Notes: generated by a model not told the origin, from the sequence alone. A stretch of DNA of 64,000 bases from Conus ventricosus (GCA_018398815.1 CM031616.1:68115937-68179936), one strand, 5' to 3'. Counted from the first letter of the stretch, positions 22,585 to 35,270 are shown. A program made the numbers and translations.

Positions 22585-24400
22585 GCCATTGGGACTTTCA
22601 CGAGAAAGTGATCCAAAAGCACATAGATACTGATTATGAGGGCAAAAGGCTAGTAGCCTATAGCCATACATTTCTGTGATTCTGTGATCATAATAATGAA
22701 GCAAAGCTTCAAAACGATATTGACATCCTAAGCTTCTGCAAACGCAAACATTCGCACTCTGGCGCGGCAAAATGCACGTGGATGAGGGACACCGACATGA
22801 TTTACGTATAACTTGCGTTTCCGCCTATGACCACCGCGAACATGACCAAGACAATGCTTGGGCGCGATTTTTTCTCCCCAAGATCGTGTCTGTATTTCAG
22901 CATTTTTGCGTCCGCACCTTTGTAAATTAATAATACAAAAATGAATCGTATATGTATTGTTTAAAAAAGGCCATTAACAGTGATTTTCCACATCATCTAC
23001 AACAATTTTACCGGGATCGCTCACCTTTGCGTTGAACAACGTTCGTAGACCAAGCCACACGCCAAAAATAGGCCTGGGGCCTAGTCTTGGTTAACTTAAC
23101 TTCCGGTACTATTAATTAATTGCCTGAAGAGACGAAACGTTGCGTTTCTTTCACTCAATGATGAATAAATATTTTACAACTATTTGTTTATTTGTGTGAT
23201 TGATGAATGTGATCACACGGTTAATACTTTCTTTTGTGACACGACTGTCTTTTTTGTTGTCCAATTTCCTGCATAAAGACATACAGTGTTTGCAAGAATC
23301 AGCCTCGTTCTGGAGAAAATGAGAGTGAGGCCAGCAGTGACTTCTTTGACATTCTCTGGCTTCCACGCGCGATTGAGACTTACATAATGTCCTGGGTTGA
23401 AAAACAAACCACAAATGCGATTGAGACTTAAGCATTATCCTGGGGGAAACTGGGGAATATAACATGGTGCCACTGTTCCAGACCCGACAGAACAATACCT
23501 TTTGAAAGATAAGATTTTTTGGTCGAACAATTATGGTTAAATTTATTTCAATTAATCGCCCAAAATGTCAAACGCTTTCAAGCTCACGACACAACTCTCA
23601 AACTTCCTTTTTTTTTCTTTTTTGCCATTAGGTCTACATGCTCTATCCAACAGTTACAACAGCATGCAAAAGCTTAGTTATTTTGTTTGTTGTTGAAAAT
23701 ACGATTTATAAGCTGTGTTTATTCATCATTTGGATACTACTTACATCCGAAGTCATGATGCTACAGTAGACTGTTTCTTCTTCTCTTCTTCCTAAAATAC
23801 TGGTTAGGCCTAACTCAAAAACGAGTAGGTCACCAGCGCGCAACTATGTCTACTCAAAGACTACCATGAATGAAAGACATGTCCCTAAAAGCTTTCGCTA
23901 TGAGGACGTAAACCTCAACCATTCAATTCAAATTCACCATGTCTAATGTAAAACAAAAAACTCGTCTAATAAAAGCAAAACTTTTCTCCTTGTCATGGGC
24001 CTTCTTACACCTCCGATGTACGAAACTTGGCTATATATTTAAAAAACAACAACACAACAACAACAACAGCAACAACAACCCTACAAGAAACGTAATTTCT
24101 TTTTCCAGGTGATGACTGACCTAAGCTATGAGAAAACATTTTACAACAGTTTTTTCTTTTATACGGCCAGGCTTATTTTTCCCTGCGACCTCATCTCGAT
24201 GCAAGACAAGAGATCAAAACACCCGCAGCAGATCTAATCCAGACGAACAAATGAGGACGGGCATTTTATTATTAGACCCGCAGTCAACATACCCTACTCT
24301 TGCTTACAGCAACTTTGTCAACGTTGTGTATGTCTAGGATTATGTAACGGTGAATATTACTGATTCACTGGCAAAACGAGAGGTGTAGACTTTTGCAAAA
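22585..24400. other. No gene recognised
   Basis: A fragment resembling the hammerhead-bearing repeat end lies at 23123-23170 (CTGAAGA...GAAACGTTGCGTTTC). Otherwise AT-rich unique sequence with short CAA-repeats near 24050-24075. Confidence 0.4.
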
Positions 24401-24411
24401 GTAGAAGTTAA

Positions 24412-25100
24412 TTAATAAACTCTAAAAGAGACGACAAAAACGCAAAAGGGCACACAAAACAAAGTGTAAAGAACGCGTTTTAATGCACGACACAAAAAGG
24501 ACAAAAAAATTTTGGGGCAAAATGCCTTCCCAGCCCAAAAAAATACAGACATAAACATGCACAATACCCCCCCTTTGTGAACCAAAGTGGTGAATGAAGT
24601 AGACAGGGGGGAAGGGAAGAGGGGGTGAGTGGGTTTCAAAGAATGGGGCCGGGAAAGGGGGTAGAGTAAAGGGGAGGGGGAAAAAGGGAGAAGGGGGGAA
24701 AGAGAGAAGAGAGAAGAAGAGAGGGGGAGGGGGAAAAGAGAGGGGAAGACAAGAGGAATGGAAGTGGAGGGAAGGGGAAAAGAAGAGAAAGGAGGGGAAG
24801 GGAGTGGTGGGAGGGAGGGGGTGTGATGGTATGTAGTGGGTGTTTTTGCATATAAAATGAAAGACAAGAGAAAGCACAATAAATAAATACAATAACTCGA
24901 AAAAAAATTTTAAATGACAAGGGGAGGGGGGGGGGGGGAGAGAAGGGGTCAGCCCCCAAAAACACCGACCCCAATCTGACCCAAGGGTAGGTTGCCCACC
25001 CCAACACCAAGGGGGGAGAGGGAAAAGGGGAACCCCCAGAAAAAACCCACTACCCGACGCAGTAAAAAGGGTGCAAAGGGCTCACCCCCCCACACACCAC

Positions 25101-25140
<40 letters not shown>

Positions 25141-25472
25141 ACTTCCCGCGGGCAAAACCCCACACACACCAACACACACACACACACACAAACCCCCCAC
25201 CACAAAAAAACAAAATGCGCGCGGCCAGAAAAAAAAACGCACGCACACAAAAACCCCGCCAAAAAGCCACACATGGGGGGGGGGGGGGGGGGGGGGGGGT
25301 AACAAGGGGAAAAAATGGGTAAAGTACAAACAAGGATACTTAAGAATTGGGGGTGCATGGGAAGAGATGGGGGCTATGGTGGCGCAACAGAAAAAAAGGG
25401 GGAAAAATAAGAGCTTTTAAAGCAAAAGTAGATTGCGGGCATGATGAAGGGCGTAACAACACTCCCCAAAGA

Positions 25473-25509
<37 letters not shown>

Positions 25510-25955
25510 TTCATTATTAAATACATAAAACACACCATATTTAAAAAAACAATACATTATATATATTATAAATTTTTAACAAAAAGATAGATAAAAAAAA
25601 AATTTTAAAAAAAAAAAGGGGGAAAAAAAAGGAGGGGGGGGAGGGGAAAGGGGGGGGCAAAGGGGGGGGCCGGGGGGAAAAAAGGAGAGACATAAAGAGA
25701 GGGCAAAAAGGGGGCCAAAAAGGGAAAGGTGAAGTATGAGGGAGGGGGAGGGGAGGTGGGGGGGGGGGGGGGGGGGGTGAAGAGGAGAATGTAAAAGGGC
25801 GAAAATAGAAGAAGGAAGTAGAAGGAAAATAAAGGAAGGAACGAAGGGGAAGGGGCCCCCTTTAAGGACGATTGAAAAGGACAGGACGGAGGAGGTGGGG
25901 GAAGAAGGGGAAAGGGGGGGAGGGGGGTAAAAAAAAAGGGGGGGGGAGAAAGGGG

Positions 25956-25989
<34 letters not shown>

Positions 25990-26814
25990 AGGGGGGGGGG
26001 GAGAGGGGGGGCAAAGGGGGTAGGAAGGGGAGGGTAGATACAAAAGAAGTGAGAAGAAAAATAAATGAATAAATGGTGTGTGTGTGGGGGGGTGAGCTTT
26101 CACTCTTAGCTGCGTTGGCTATGGGTTTTTTTCTGGGGGTTCCCCCGTTTTTTCCCCCTCACCCCTTTGGGGCTTGGGGAGGGCAACCTCCCTTGGGGCA
26201 GACTTGGGTCGGTGCTTTTTGGCGGCTGCCCCCCCTTCCCCCCCCCCCCCCCCTCCCCCTTTCATTTAAAATTATTTTTTGAGTATATTGTATCTTTTTA
26301 TTTTGCTTTTTCTTGTTCATTTCATTCTAGCAACAAACCCCCCTACATACCCTCAACCCCCCTCCCCCTCCACTCACTCTCCTTCCCCCCCTCTTTTCTC
26401 TCTTATTCTCCACTCTTCCTCCACTTCCATTCTCTCTCTGTCTCTCCCCTCTCTTTCTCCCCTCCCCCCTCTCTCTCTCTCTCTCTCTCACCCTCTCTCC
26501 TTTTCCTCCTCCTCACTTTACTCTACCCTCTTTCCCTCGTGCCCTATTCTTCGAACTCTACTCACCCTCTCTTCCACTGTCCCTCTGTCTACTTCATTCA
26601 CCACTTTGGCTTCACAAGGGGAGTATTGTGCATGTTTATGTCTGTATTTTTTTTCGCTGAGGAAGGCATTTTGCCGAAAATTTCTTGTCCTGTTTTGTGT
26701 CGTGCATTAAATCGTCGTTACTTCACACTTTGTTTTGTGTGCTTCTTCTGCGTTTTGTCGTGTTTCAGTAACGCCGCAGTTTGTTTCATTTGCCGTTTCT
26801 ACAAAGTAGAGTGA
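24412..26814. repeat. Large inverted repeat with polypurine/polypyrimidine arms
   Basis: The left arm (about 24430-25020, purine-rich on plus) and right arm (about 26140-26790, pyrimidine-rich) are inverted copies: both contain the TTTCATTTAAAATTATTTTT block, the (T/C)n tract, the CTTCATTCACCACTTTGG block and the ATTTTGCCGAAAA-type end. Between them is about 1.1 kb of A/G homopolymers of poor complexity. Long reading frames here (Pro/Ser/Phe or Lys/Gly-rich) are compositional artefacts. Confidence 0.7.
26657..26679 (+). ncRNA. Hammerhead-ribozyme-like core in inverted-repeat arm
   Basis: CTGAGGA (matches CUGANGA), a GGC-ATTTT-GCC hairpin (stem II), then GAAA. The sequence and downstream TTGTCCTGTTTTGTGTCGTG resemble Penelope-like element terminal repeats, which are known to contain hammerheads. 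I could not pair a convincing stem I; activity unproven. The copy in the left arm has lost the CTGANGA box. Confidence 0.4.
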
Positions 26815-27149
26815 TATGATTTCCTCAAGGGGCAGTAAAGGTCTCTACACATAAGAGTGGTGTGACTTCCTTCAGACAAGAGTGATGTGATTTTACATAT
26901 AATTTGGAGACATTGTTACGTACTAGGAGTTAGATTCAATCAAACAGAAACATACGAAGCGCTGGTGCAAGTTTACAGATTTCATGATTATTTCCCTTCA
27001 CACACACAACCAGGAAAAAAAGTCAATACAGCATTAGTCCTTCAGAGCTGTGTCCAGAGACAATTAACAGCCACAAGTTCATCACGACTAACAAAACTGT
27101 CAGGATAAAATACAGGGCTATAAATGGGAGCTCATCATAGCCCCCCCCC

Positions 27150-27400
27150 CCCCCCCCCCCCCCTACATACACACACAAAAGGTAGTTGGTGCTTAACTCC
27201 TCTCCTTAAAAAAAGTATTTATAAAAAGATAATCTACCAGATAACAAGGACAAATTACGAGACAAAACATGACGCGTTTCGACCTCTTAGCTCTTCTTCA
27301 GGCAAAAAAAAACAACGTTCAGGGCAATGAAAAACGAAGAATGGGCAATCACTTATCTTCTCCATTCAGCGCAAGATGGCTATGAATGCAAAAAGCTCTC
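27150..27400 (-). repeat. Fragment of hammerhead-bearing repeat
   Basis: On the minus strand, 27301-27276 has CTGAAGA, a GAGCT-AAG-AGGTC hairpin and GAAAC, followed by TTTTGTCTCGTAATTTGTCC. The upstream segment resembles the inner part of the fold-back at 31219-31505 (CACTTATC...CAAGATGG). Confidence 0.5.
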
Positions 27401-27539
27401 CTGTAGGCAGATATATAGCACATCTTCCTGTCGGCAACCACTTCTTACCTGCCGTGAGATGGATCGTACTGGCAGTCATCTTGTTCGTCGTTTGCCTATC
27501 CATGCCCGACTTCAGACTTCCTGTCATAGCAATCAAATT

Positions 27540-29290
27540 AACGTTATATGTATTTGTTTATCTTCGTCTGTGTGTTCTGTTTGACAGTAGTCAAGATCAA
27601 AAAGGCCTTCTCCATTTCTCTCAGGCAATATGGTCTCAGAATACTCAGCTTACTGATTGCGGAGACCTGTTCGAGGGTGGTGAAGGGGATCCAGAAAATT
27701 TCAAATAAATGTTAATTTGTGTTTGAGTTAATTTCTCCAGTTTTTGTGTCTGTGTGCATGCATGTGTTTGGTGGTATATGGGCGGGCTTGCAACATTCTT
27801 TTCTTTCTTTTTTCGGGTGGGTGGGGTCTGCTTGTTTGTACTCGTGTTGGTTCTGCTGGGCGATTGGGTGTGATAAACACGGTGCAATTATTTCTGTATG
27901 GGAGTAAGAGTTACCCCACTTGTTCTTTGTTTACCGTTTCTCGCCACACATGGTTTCCCATAATTTAATACCAATCTGATTTTACCTATGATTTGTTTCT
28001 GTTCATCTCCTGCCGCATTGGTTTCCTTTAATACCAACCAGAGTTTGCCAACAATTGTTTCTGTTCATCTGTATGTTCTATTTTGACTGTACTCAAGATC
28101 AAGGATTTGTCTGTCTTGAATAAAATATTACTTTGTTCGTTTTCCCTCCACTTGCTGCTGTGTACATATCAGGTACAGGGTATTGAGGAAAGGCTTGTAA
28201 CATCCTTTTTTCTGGTCGTTTCCCTCGTTTGTTCTGTGTTCTCTGTGTTGGCATTTCTGCTTGGCGACTTGGTGTCATCAGCAACATTGGCATGGAGTAA
28301 AGGCATGTAATTATCTCATGGGAGCAACAGTTGCCCTAATCGTATTATTTACTGTTCCCTGCCTCCCTTACGATTTCCATTCGTACCAATATAACTAAGG
28401 TTACCTGTTTTTGCTTCTGTTCGTCTGCGTGTTCTGTTTGGTGGCATTAAAGCTTAAACAAAAACAAAAGCTACGCCAGTCTTGAACAGATGCTATTTGT
28501 GGGTTTTTTTCGTTTCCCCAGTTGTAGTGCACACGTCAGGTATAGGGTATACGGGCAACCCTTTGAACATCATTTTTAGATTTCCACTAGACAATTTGCC
28601 GACAATATCTGTATTTGAATTACAGGTGTGTAATTATGTCAGTATGAGTAAGAGTTGCCCTTCTTTTTTGTTGTTCAGTTCCCCACCTCACGACATATTT
28701 TTGAAGATATCTATATTTGTTTCTGCTTGGAACATTCTTTTGTTGTTGTTGTTGGTCTTCTCGTTTCTCTACGTTCTCTGTGTAGACATTTTCTGCTAAG
28801 ATTTCTGCCGTCATCATCAATTTATTTAGGGTTGCAGGCTGTCATCATTTGGCATGGGAGCAAGAGTTATCCAACTCGTTGTTTATTTACCGCTTGCTGT
28901 TGCCTCCTCACTTACTATTTATTTCATACCAATCTAACCCAGGTCAACTATGTATGTTTGTTCGTCTGCATGTTCTGTTCAATTATATTTAAGATCTTTA
29001 CAAAAAAGCTCCGCCACTCTTTGTTAGTTTCTCCACTTGTTGCTGCTGTGCACATACATCAGCTACTTGGTATATCGGCGAGCTTCGAACATCTGTTTTC
29101 AAGGAGGTTGTCACCTTGTTTGTTGTGTGCTCTGTGTTGGTATTCAGCTTGGTGATTTGTTGTAAGCAAAGTTTGTTAGAATTATAGGATAATCGTGTCT
29201 CATCATGGAGCAAGAATTACCCACCTCACTTGTTTGTTATTTATTGTTTACTGTTCCTTACTTCACTTAAAAGACTTCTTACATGATTAT
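27540..29290. repeat. Degenerate tandem repeat, about 5 units of roughly 330-400 bp
   Basis: Recurrent landmarks: CAACATTCTTTT-type (27790, 28200, 28560, 28730, 29080), TGGGAGCAAGAGTTACCC-type (27898, 28318, 28856, 29205) and CTGTTCATCTG...TGTTCTGTTT. Single units recur near 34790-34965 and 59340-59620. No coding potential. Confidence 0.7.
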
Positions 29291-29299
29291 GATCATGTA

Positions 29300-31210
29300 A
29301 AGTTATCTAAATGCTGAGGGTTGTTGCCATTTGGTATTCGATCTGCCAGAGCAGCAGCTCAAATTCCATTAGTTCCATCTGTTGTGAAAACAGCTCAGCA
29401 TCTACAAGAACAGCCCTATCCACTAGCTGTCTAGACAAAACCGAGACGAAAGCAGTTATTTTCACCGTTTTGCATTTGATAATTCGCTACTTCAGAGGCA
29501 CACCGGTTCATCTCCAAAATGGCAGATTTGAGAAATGCCCACTTGAAGTTTTTAAACAATGGCAGAAGTCACACGAGTACTTCTATATCACATAACTCAC
29601 AATGGTTCAAGTTCAAGTTGTAATGTATAAGTGCTGTTAGCAGCATCAAATAGTATTCAACAGAAAACATAAAAACACACATTTACAAAAAAAGTCATTC
29701 CTTGCTTGAATTCTGCCTCGCAGGCTCTTCATAATTTGAAGCAAACCAGACTTCCAGTAGTAAGCCTGGTGTAGCGCGCTCTTTATCTGACCCTCCTAGC
29801 CTCTCCCCTCCCACATGGCAGAGCAGGCCCCTAAATCAGTGTAATGAGGAAGGCAACGTTTTCCCCGCTCCTGCTGCCAGTATCTTTCACAGCAGGAAGA
29901 GTATCAGCCAAGTGTACAGAGGTAGCCTACCCTCCCTTCCTTTCCTTAACATATCCTCTTTCTCAGCACAGTTGGTTAAAGCCGGGTGTTCCGCTGTTGC
30001 TCCAAACACATAGGTAATCTTGCTCTGTGCCACAATGTTTTTTTCGCTTTATCTCTGCTATTATGCAACATCACATCACCAGGTTTGGAGCTCTTGATAA
30101 GACAATGAAAAGACACACAATGCACCAAAAAAACCCAAAACTTGGAGGTAATCTGGTGTGGCTCTAATGTAGCAAATTTCCCCTACAGAAGGCAATGATT
30201 CCCACTAGATTATCCACATGGGCAATCACCTATCAACCCCTCTCCTCTTGGCCAATTCAACATCAACATTTTCTGCCAACCACATCAGACAACTGTCACC
30301 AAACATAACAACTGTCAACAGACTTAACGTCAAAACTATTAGAACGCTGCACTTTGCGTGAACGAGCTTAACAGCCATGATCAGACAACCACTGGCAAAT
30401 AGCCAGTGCTTGAGCAAGACTGACCTAAAGGCTTGTGGTACTTGATCACCAGCTGGATCCAACTGCACAGCATTTGAGTCCCACTGGTCAAATATAACTG
30501 AAGTAAACACAGTCGGCTATCTGACTGGAGTGTTCTGGAAAGCTCCACTTTACTTTGCTGAACGGTTTTGTAACCAAAGTTCCCCTTTAAATTAACATAC
30601 TAGGGTGCTCAAGATACCAAAACAGTTCCATTAAATCAACAGATGAGGCAGTCAAAGGATTTAATTCAAGTAGCTTCAGTTTTTGTTTTGTTTCTTTTTC
30701 TGAACTACATAGTTTGTATATATGATTGTTATCATACATGTGTAAGTGGAAATGTGTATATACAATCCATGTATAGTATGCATGAAGAAATACACATACA
30801 TACATAAACACATATGTGCACACACACACTTTCAAACACATGTACACATGTGTCTCCGATTTCACTAATAGTTACAGTGTAGTCTGTAATGTATACATGT
30901 TTGTATTATATTCTTAACTTTTCGCTTGTGTGGCTGCATTTTGTATTCATTGGTTTAAATGTGACAATGGCAATTTCAAATGCGTCAGTTGTGAGCTGTA
31001 CTACACTCCCACACCGAGACGTTTACTGGTCCAGTTTTTCTGTTCTTGCAGCCAGGAAGCCATTTCAGCTTATCAACAGTGAGCATGCTGCCAGCTGCTT
31101 TTCATACTGACCCATCAGCAAGTTCATCAACTTAAGTGGCAGGCAGTGTAGGCTTGCACCCTGTCTTCAAGCTCTGGCTGACAGAACAGGAGGAAATACG
31201 TTTGGAAACG
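29300..31210. other. No gene recognised
   Basis: Unique-looking sequence with (TG/CA)n stretches near 30700-30850. A GTTCAAGTTCAAGTTG...AATAGTATTCAA string at 29606-29662 resembles the LINE end at 18015-18055. Confidence 0.4.
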
Positions 31211-31267
31211 AATTTATAGGGCTCCGCCGAAAAAACGTAGACAAACAAATCACGAGATAAAACACGA

Positions 31268-31296
31268 CGTGTTTTGACCTCCCAAGTCTTCTTCAG
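31268..31296 (-). ncRNA. Degenerate hammerhead-like core, left arm
   Basis: Minus strand: CTGAAGA, hairpin GACTT-GGG-AGGTC, then AAAAC: the G of the GAAA box has become A, which should inactivate it. Confidence 0.4.
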
Positions 31297-31429
31297 GCAC
31301 AATATACAACACTCAGGACAACAAAAATGAACGAGCAGTCACTTGATTTAATGCCCATCTTGAGCTGAACTGGATGACGATAAGTGATTGCTCGTTCATT
31401 TTTGTTGCCCAAAGTGTTGTGTCTCTTGC

Positions 31430-31455
31430 CTGAAGAAGACCTAAGAGGTCGAAAC
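31430..31455 (+). ncRNA. Hammerhead-ribozyme-like core, right arm
   Basis: CTGAAGA (31430-31436), hairpin GACCT-AAG-AGGTC (31438-31450), GAAAC (31451-31455). All invariant core positions CUGANGA and GAAA are present. Stem III could be the short ACA/TGT pair, but stem I is not convincing. Typical of Penelope-like or retrozyme hammerheads. Confidence 0.45.
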
Positions 31456-31510
31456 ATGTTGTGTTTGGTCTTGTGATTTGTTTGTCTACGTTTTTCAGCG
31501 GAGCCTTATA

Positions 31511-33686
31511 AATAATATTTCAAATTTGTTCAGATTTCCGCCTGCAGTTGCCTCATTTGCAAGTAGGATAAAACACATCGGTGATCCGGACTGCAGGAAG
31601 TTGTCATAGGAGAAGCTCCCCCAATCCTCCCCCACAGGAGTTTCTAACTCTTCCTAATGGGGCTGGGCCACATCTAGGCCATGTCACTTTTAGCACTATT
31701 AAGTCATGACATCATTAACTTTCTGCCTCTCTATCCCAAGCTCCCATAATAGGTGCACCTGAAGTTGCTCCTCCACAACCCTAAGCTTTACTCCCTCTAG
31801 AACTGTTCAGAAGGCAGTGTTGTTAGGCTGTTATACAATTTAGGAAAGCATCAGTACAGTGGATCTTTGTGATTACAACACACAGATTTTTGTTTCATTT
31901 CTGTTTCTGACCGCGTGGCAGGTTTATCTGAATCCATCTGCACCAGTGCTAGTCGATCCATCTAAGCAAATCAGCGATGTAAAAGTTTAAAGGATCCACA
32001 CATTGCCATTTCAAACATTTCCAATTCCAATTTTCTAAAACCGTCTGCATTGGGAAGTGAAATATTTCTTCTCGTTGAAAACCCACAATTTTAAAGCACT
32101 AACTACTTGCATGATACTATTCAGGGTAAGTGGCTGTAAGTTGAAATCAATGTATATTTTTAACGGCATACTTTGACTTCTGGCAAGCTGCTTAGTTGAA
32201 TTTTCATACATTTAGTGGCACACTTTTTCTTTTGGCAACCCGTTTGGTTGAATCTTCATAAGACATCAAACCCACGGCTTCAGGCAGACAGGCTTTCATA
32301 CATGTCACACAGCAACCAAAGGCAAGTGCCATCACAGGAAAGACAATCATTCAGAATCAAGCGTCATCACAGGAAAGACAATCATTCAGAATCAAGTGCC
32401 ATCACAGGAAAGACAATCAAGTGCCATCACAGGCAAGACAATCATTTCCGCACACACACATCCTCGACATAAGCCTTTAGAAAGAGATAACAGAGGTGTA
32501 TTTCCAAACCACGCAAGTGCCCACACATTTGGTCCTTTTTTCCCCCACCATTCCAGCTCACATGACGTAACAGACTGAAAATACCTGATAAGCGTCCAGC
32601 TTAAAAAGCAAACGGACAGAGACGGACTGAGACATGCGAAAAAGAAACACACCCAAATTATGTTCTATAACATGGCAGCAAATATACAAGGAGGGAAAAT
32701 GAATTTCTGCTCTCTTCTTTCACACATCCCTTCTTTTCAACAACTGATTCCACCCATCCTCATTCTTTTTACCCCAAGTATTTTTTACCCCAGACTTTAC
32801 TAAGACAAGCTCCAAATGTCACCACAAACCATTTAGAAAAAAAAAAGGTAACTGCAGAACGGCCAAGGACTTGCTTTGAGCATTTTGTACAGAGTTTAGA
32901 GCACACATGTAAAATGCTATATACAAATGAGCGTGGAACACTTCCAACTTGTTGAGTATGATGCGCGGGGATAGGGCTTTATGATAACAGCATGACAAGC
33001 AATGTTCCGGCTTTAAGATGGAGTGTGATGAGCAATGACTGAGCTTCATGTCGAGTGCAATGGGCCATGACGTGAGCTCTGTTTGCGTTGGTCAAATTAC
33101 TGCCCACCCATCATCATCAACCTTCAGAGTTCTGCCTATTTTTCATTTAGTTGTTACTCATCATCAACCTTCAGAGTTCAGCCTCTTTTTCATTTAGTCG
33201 TTACTCATCATCAACTTTCAGAATTCAGCCTCTTTTTCATGTAGTTGTTACTATCTTGTTCTAGCTTCCCTTTGTTCAAGTGTTTACTTTTTCCAAATTT
33301 GTGATATGTAGTCACTATGAAAGGAGTTAAGGTAAGTCACGCAAGTGCGGAATCAAGTGCTAAAATCGACAGAGGCAAAGCATGATGGCTTGTGCAGCGA
33401 GTTTGGGCCTATTTTGATTCAAGCAGCACCTGTTGGCTTTATGTGCTGTTCAATCTGTATGGACGTTTGCTGGCGTAAAAGAGGGGGAGGGGGGTGAGGG
33501 GGAGGGGGGTGAGTAATAAATCCTTAGAATTAAAGGTAGTAAATTATTTCAGAACATTCAAACCAATACTAACTAAAATAGATTAAAAAAGTATCCTCAA
33601 ATTTTCTCCTCCCATAAACATTCCCCCCTCCTCCCCCCCCCCCCCCCCCCCATCCCCTACCCCCCATTCCCTCTCTACATCACTTG
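31511..33686. other. No gene; two short tandem repeats and poly(C)
   Basis: A 35-bp repeat (CATCACAGGAAAGACAATCA core) at 32325-32447 has about 3.5 units. A 47-48-bp repeat (CATCATCAACCTTCAGAGTT core) at 33109-33251 has 3 units. G/GA tracts lie near 33484-33515 and a C-run at 33635-33652. Confidence 0.7.
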
Positions 33687-35270
33687 CAGACCTGCCAACC
33701 ATTACGCATTTCGCGTAATTTATTACGCCCAAGTGAAAAATTCTTACGCCCTTACGCATTTAGCCAAAAAATTACGCATTGAAAGTTTTCAACAACAAAA
33801 AAAAAACGGACGAAAAAAATCGGCTTATGTACAGACACGCACGGCGCCGTGCGTATAACCAGTAATCTTCAAGAAGCGTTTCCGGTCATGCGCAGTTCGT
33901 TTCACCATCTTTACCATTCAGCTAGTTGGCGTCTTTTTGAAGTTTTAGCTACGAAAATGTCGAAACGTGGAGTAGAAAGTTTTGGACAAGATGCGAAAAA
34001 GAAAAAACTTGGTCAAAAGTTCCGAAAAGAATACTCAGAAAAGTTCCCCTGCATACGACCTTCGGCTAAAGGTGTAAATTGTGCACGGTGTACCACTTGC
34101 GAGTTGGACTTTACAATTTCCAATCGCGGGATGGTGGATGTGAAGCGTCACCTTGAGTCACGCAAGCACATCGATTCCTCTAACGCGCCGAATTCTTCCA
34201 GCATCAACACTTTTTCAGACTGTAGACACCTCAAAAGAGGATGAAATTAGGAAAAGGGTAATTGGGGCTGAAGCATTGGTGGCCGGATTTTTCATCGAGC
34301 ACAACATTGCTCTTAGCGCAGCCGACCATGCATCCCACTTTTTACAGAAGCGTTCTCAGATTCGGAGATCGCCAAACAGTTGAAGAGCGGTCGAACAAAG
34401 ACAACACACATTGTAAGGACCCTTCTCATGGAAGCCTAAACTGCTGCTGCCATCTCGACTGCAGAATGGACCGTTTGTGTTGGGGACTGATGGAAGTCAG
34501 GAAGGAGGGGGGGGGGGGGACACATTCTTTCCTGGGCGGTGCGATACTTAAAAAATGACACAATCCCCACAGAGCTGATGGCCACCCCCACATGCACAGA
34601 ATCAGCAACAGGGAGAACATTTTTTAGGTTATGTATTTTCTTAATTTCATGTTCCCAGTTTCTCCATCTTCAAACTCCCCCCTCCCCCCCCCCCCCCCCC
34701 CCCCCCCCAAGTCCAAATATTTGCCAAGTCATTACTATCAAGTCAGTTGAGTTGTTGGCCTGCGCTTGTTTTTTCCCCCACTATTAGATAAGATTGTTCG
34801 TCTATGTGCATTTGTCTGACCTTATTCAAGTTTAAAAGGTTGTGCCAGTCTTGAATAAAAGTTACTTTGTGTTAGGTTTCCTTATAAAATGGGAGCAAAC
34901 GTTACCCCACTTGTTTACTGTTTATTGTTTACTGTTCCCTGCCTCATTTCATTTCCAATTTTTTAGGTTGTTTATGGCGCACTATTAAGCCTTGGTGTGC
35001 CATGCCATGATGGTTTAGGGATTTGTGTGTGTTTCCAGTGTATTCTACATTTTCATAATTTGTAGAGATTTCTTGTGACACTTAAAAGAAAAGCTTGTTT
35101 TTGAAGAAAAGTAAAGTTCACAAAAATTGTGAACAATTTCATCACATCGTGTTTGTTTGAAAAAAGGTAAATGTCGCGCTCGATTACTCTTAGCTCTCAG
35201 AAATTACACATTTCTGCCTCACTGAGCTTCAATTCTTACTCATTGTTCTCTTAGGGGGTTGGCAGGTCTG
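33687..35270 (+). mobile_element. CAG-TIR DNA transposon (hAT-like), 6-bp target duplication
   Basis: The 14-bp TIRs CAGACCTGCCAACC lie at 33687-33700 and 35257-35270. The exact 6-bp repeat CACTTG (33681-33686, 35271-35276) flanks them. Subterminal ATTACGCATTTCGCGTAAT repeats match the style of the other three elements. It contains a frameshifted transposase N-terminus and, near 34790-34965, a unit of the 27.5-kb tandem repeat. Confidence 0.85.
33958..34440 (+). pseudogene. Transposase N-terminal zinc-finger fragment, frameshifted
   Basis: Starts MSKRGVESFGQDAKKKKLGQ at 33958. A C-X2-C...H-X4-H finger (CTTCELDF...VKRHLESRKH) is followed after a shift near 34200 by EALVAGFFIEHNIALSAADH, and after another near 34352 by AFSDSEIAKQLKSGRTKTTH, ending at TAA near 34438. 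It is related to the protein of the 751-1581 element. No catalytic domain follows. Confidence 0.65.

Larger units (their letters stand above)
31219..31505. mobile_element. Fold-back element with hammerhead-like cores in both arms
   Basis: Inverted arms 31219-31344 and 31382-31505 (about 125 bp) have ends GGGCTCCGCC / GGCGGAGCC-like, a 37-bp spacer and a 5-bp direct repeat TTATA (31214-31218, 31506-31510). Each arm carries a hammerhead-like core pointing outward on its own strand. No coding capacity. Confidence 0.75.

Noticed and set aside
24412..26814. Several long Pro/Ser/Phe- or Lys/Gly-rich frames
   Set aside because: They follow from polypurine/polypyrimidine composition and homopolymers, with overlapping open frames and no domain.
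30226..30510. 94-codon minus-strand frame with hydrophobic stretches
   Set aside because: No start context, no splice partners, no repeated or conserved copy; consistent with chance.
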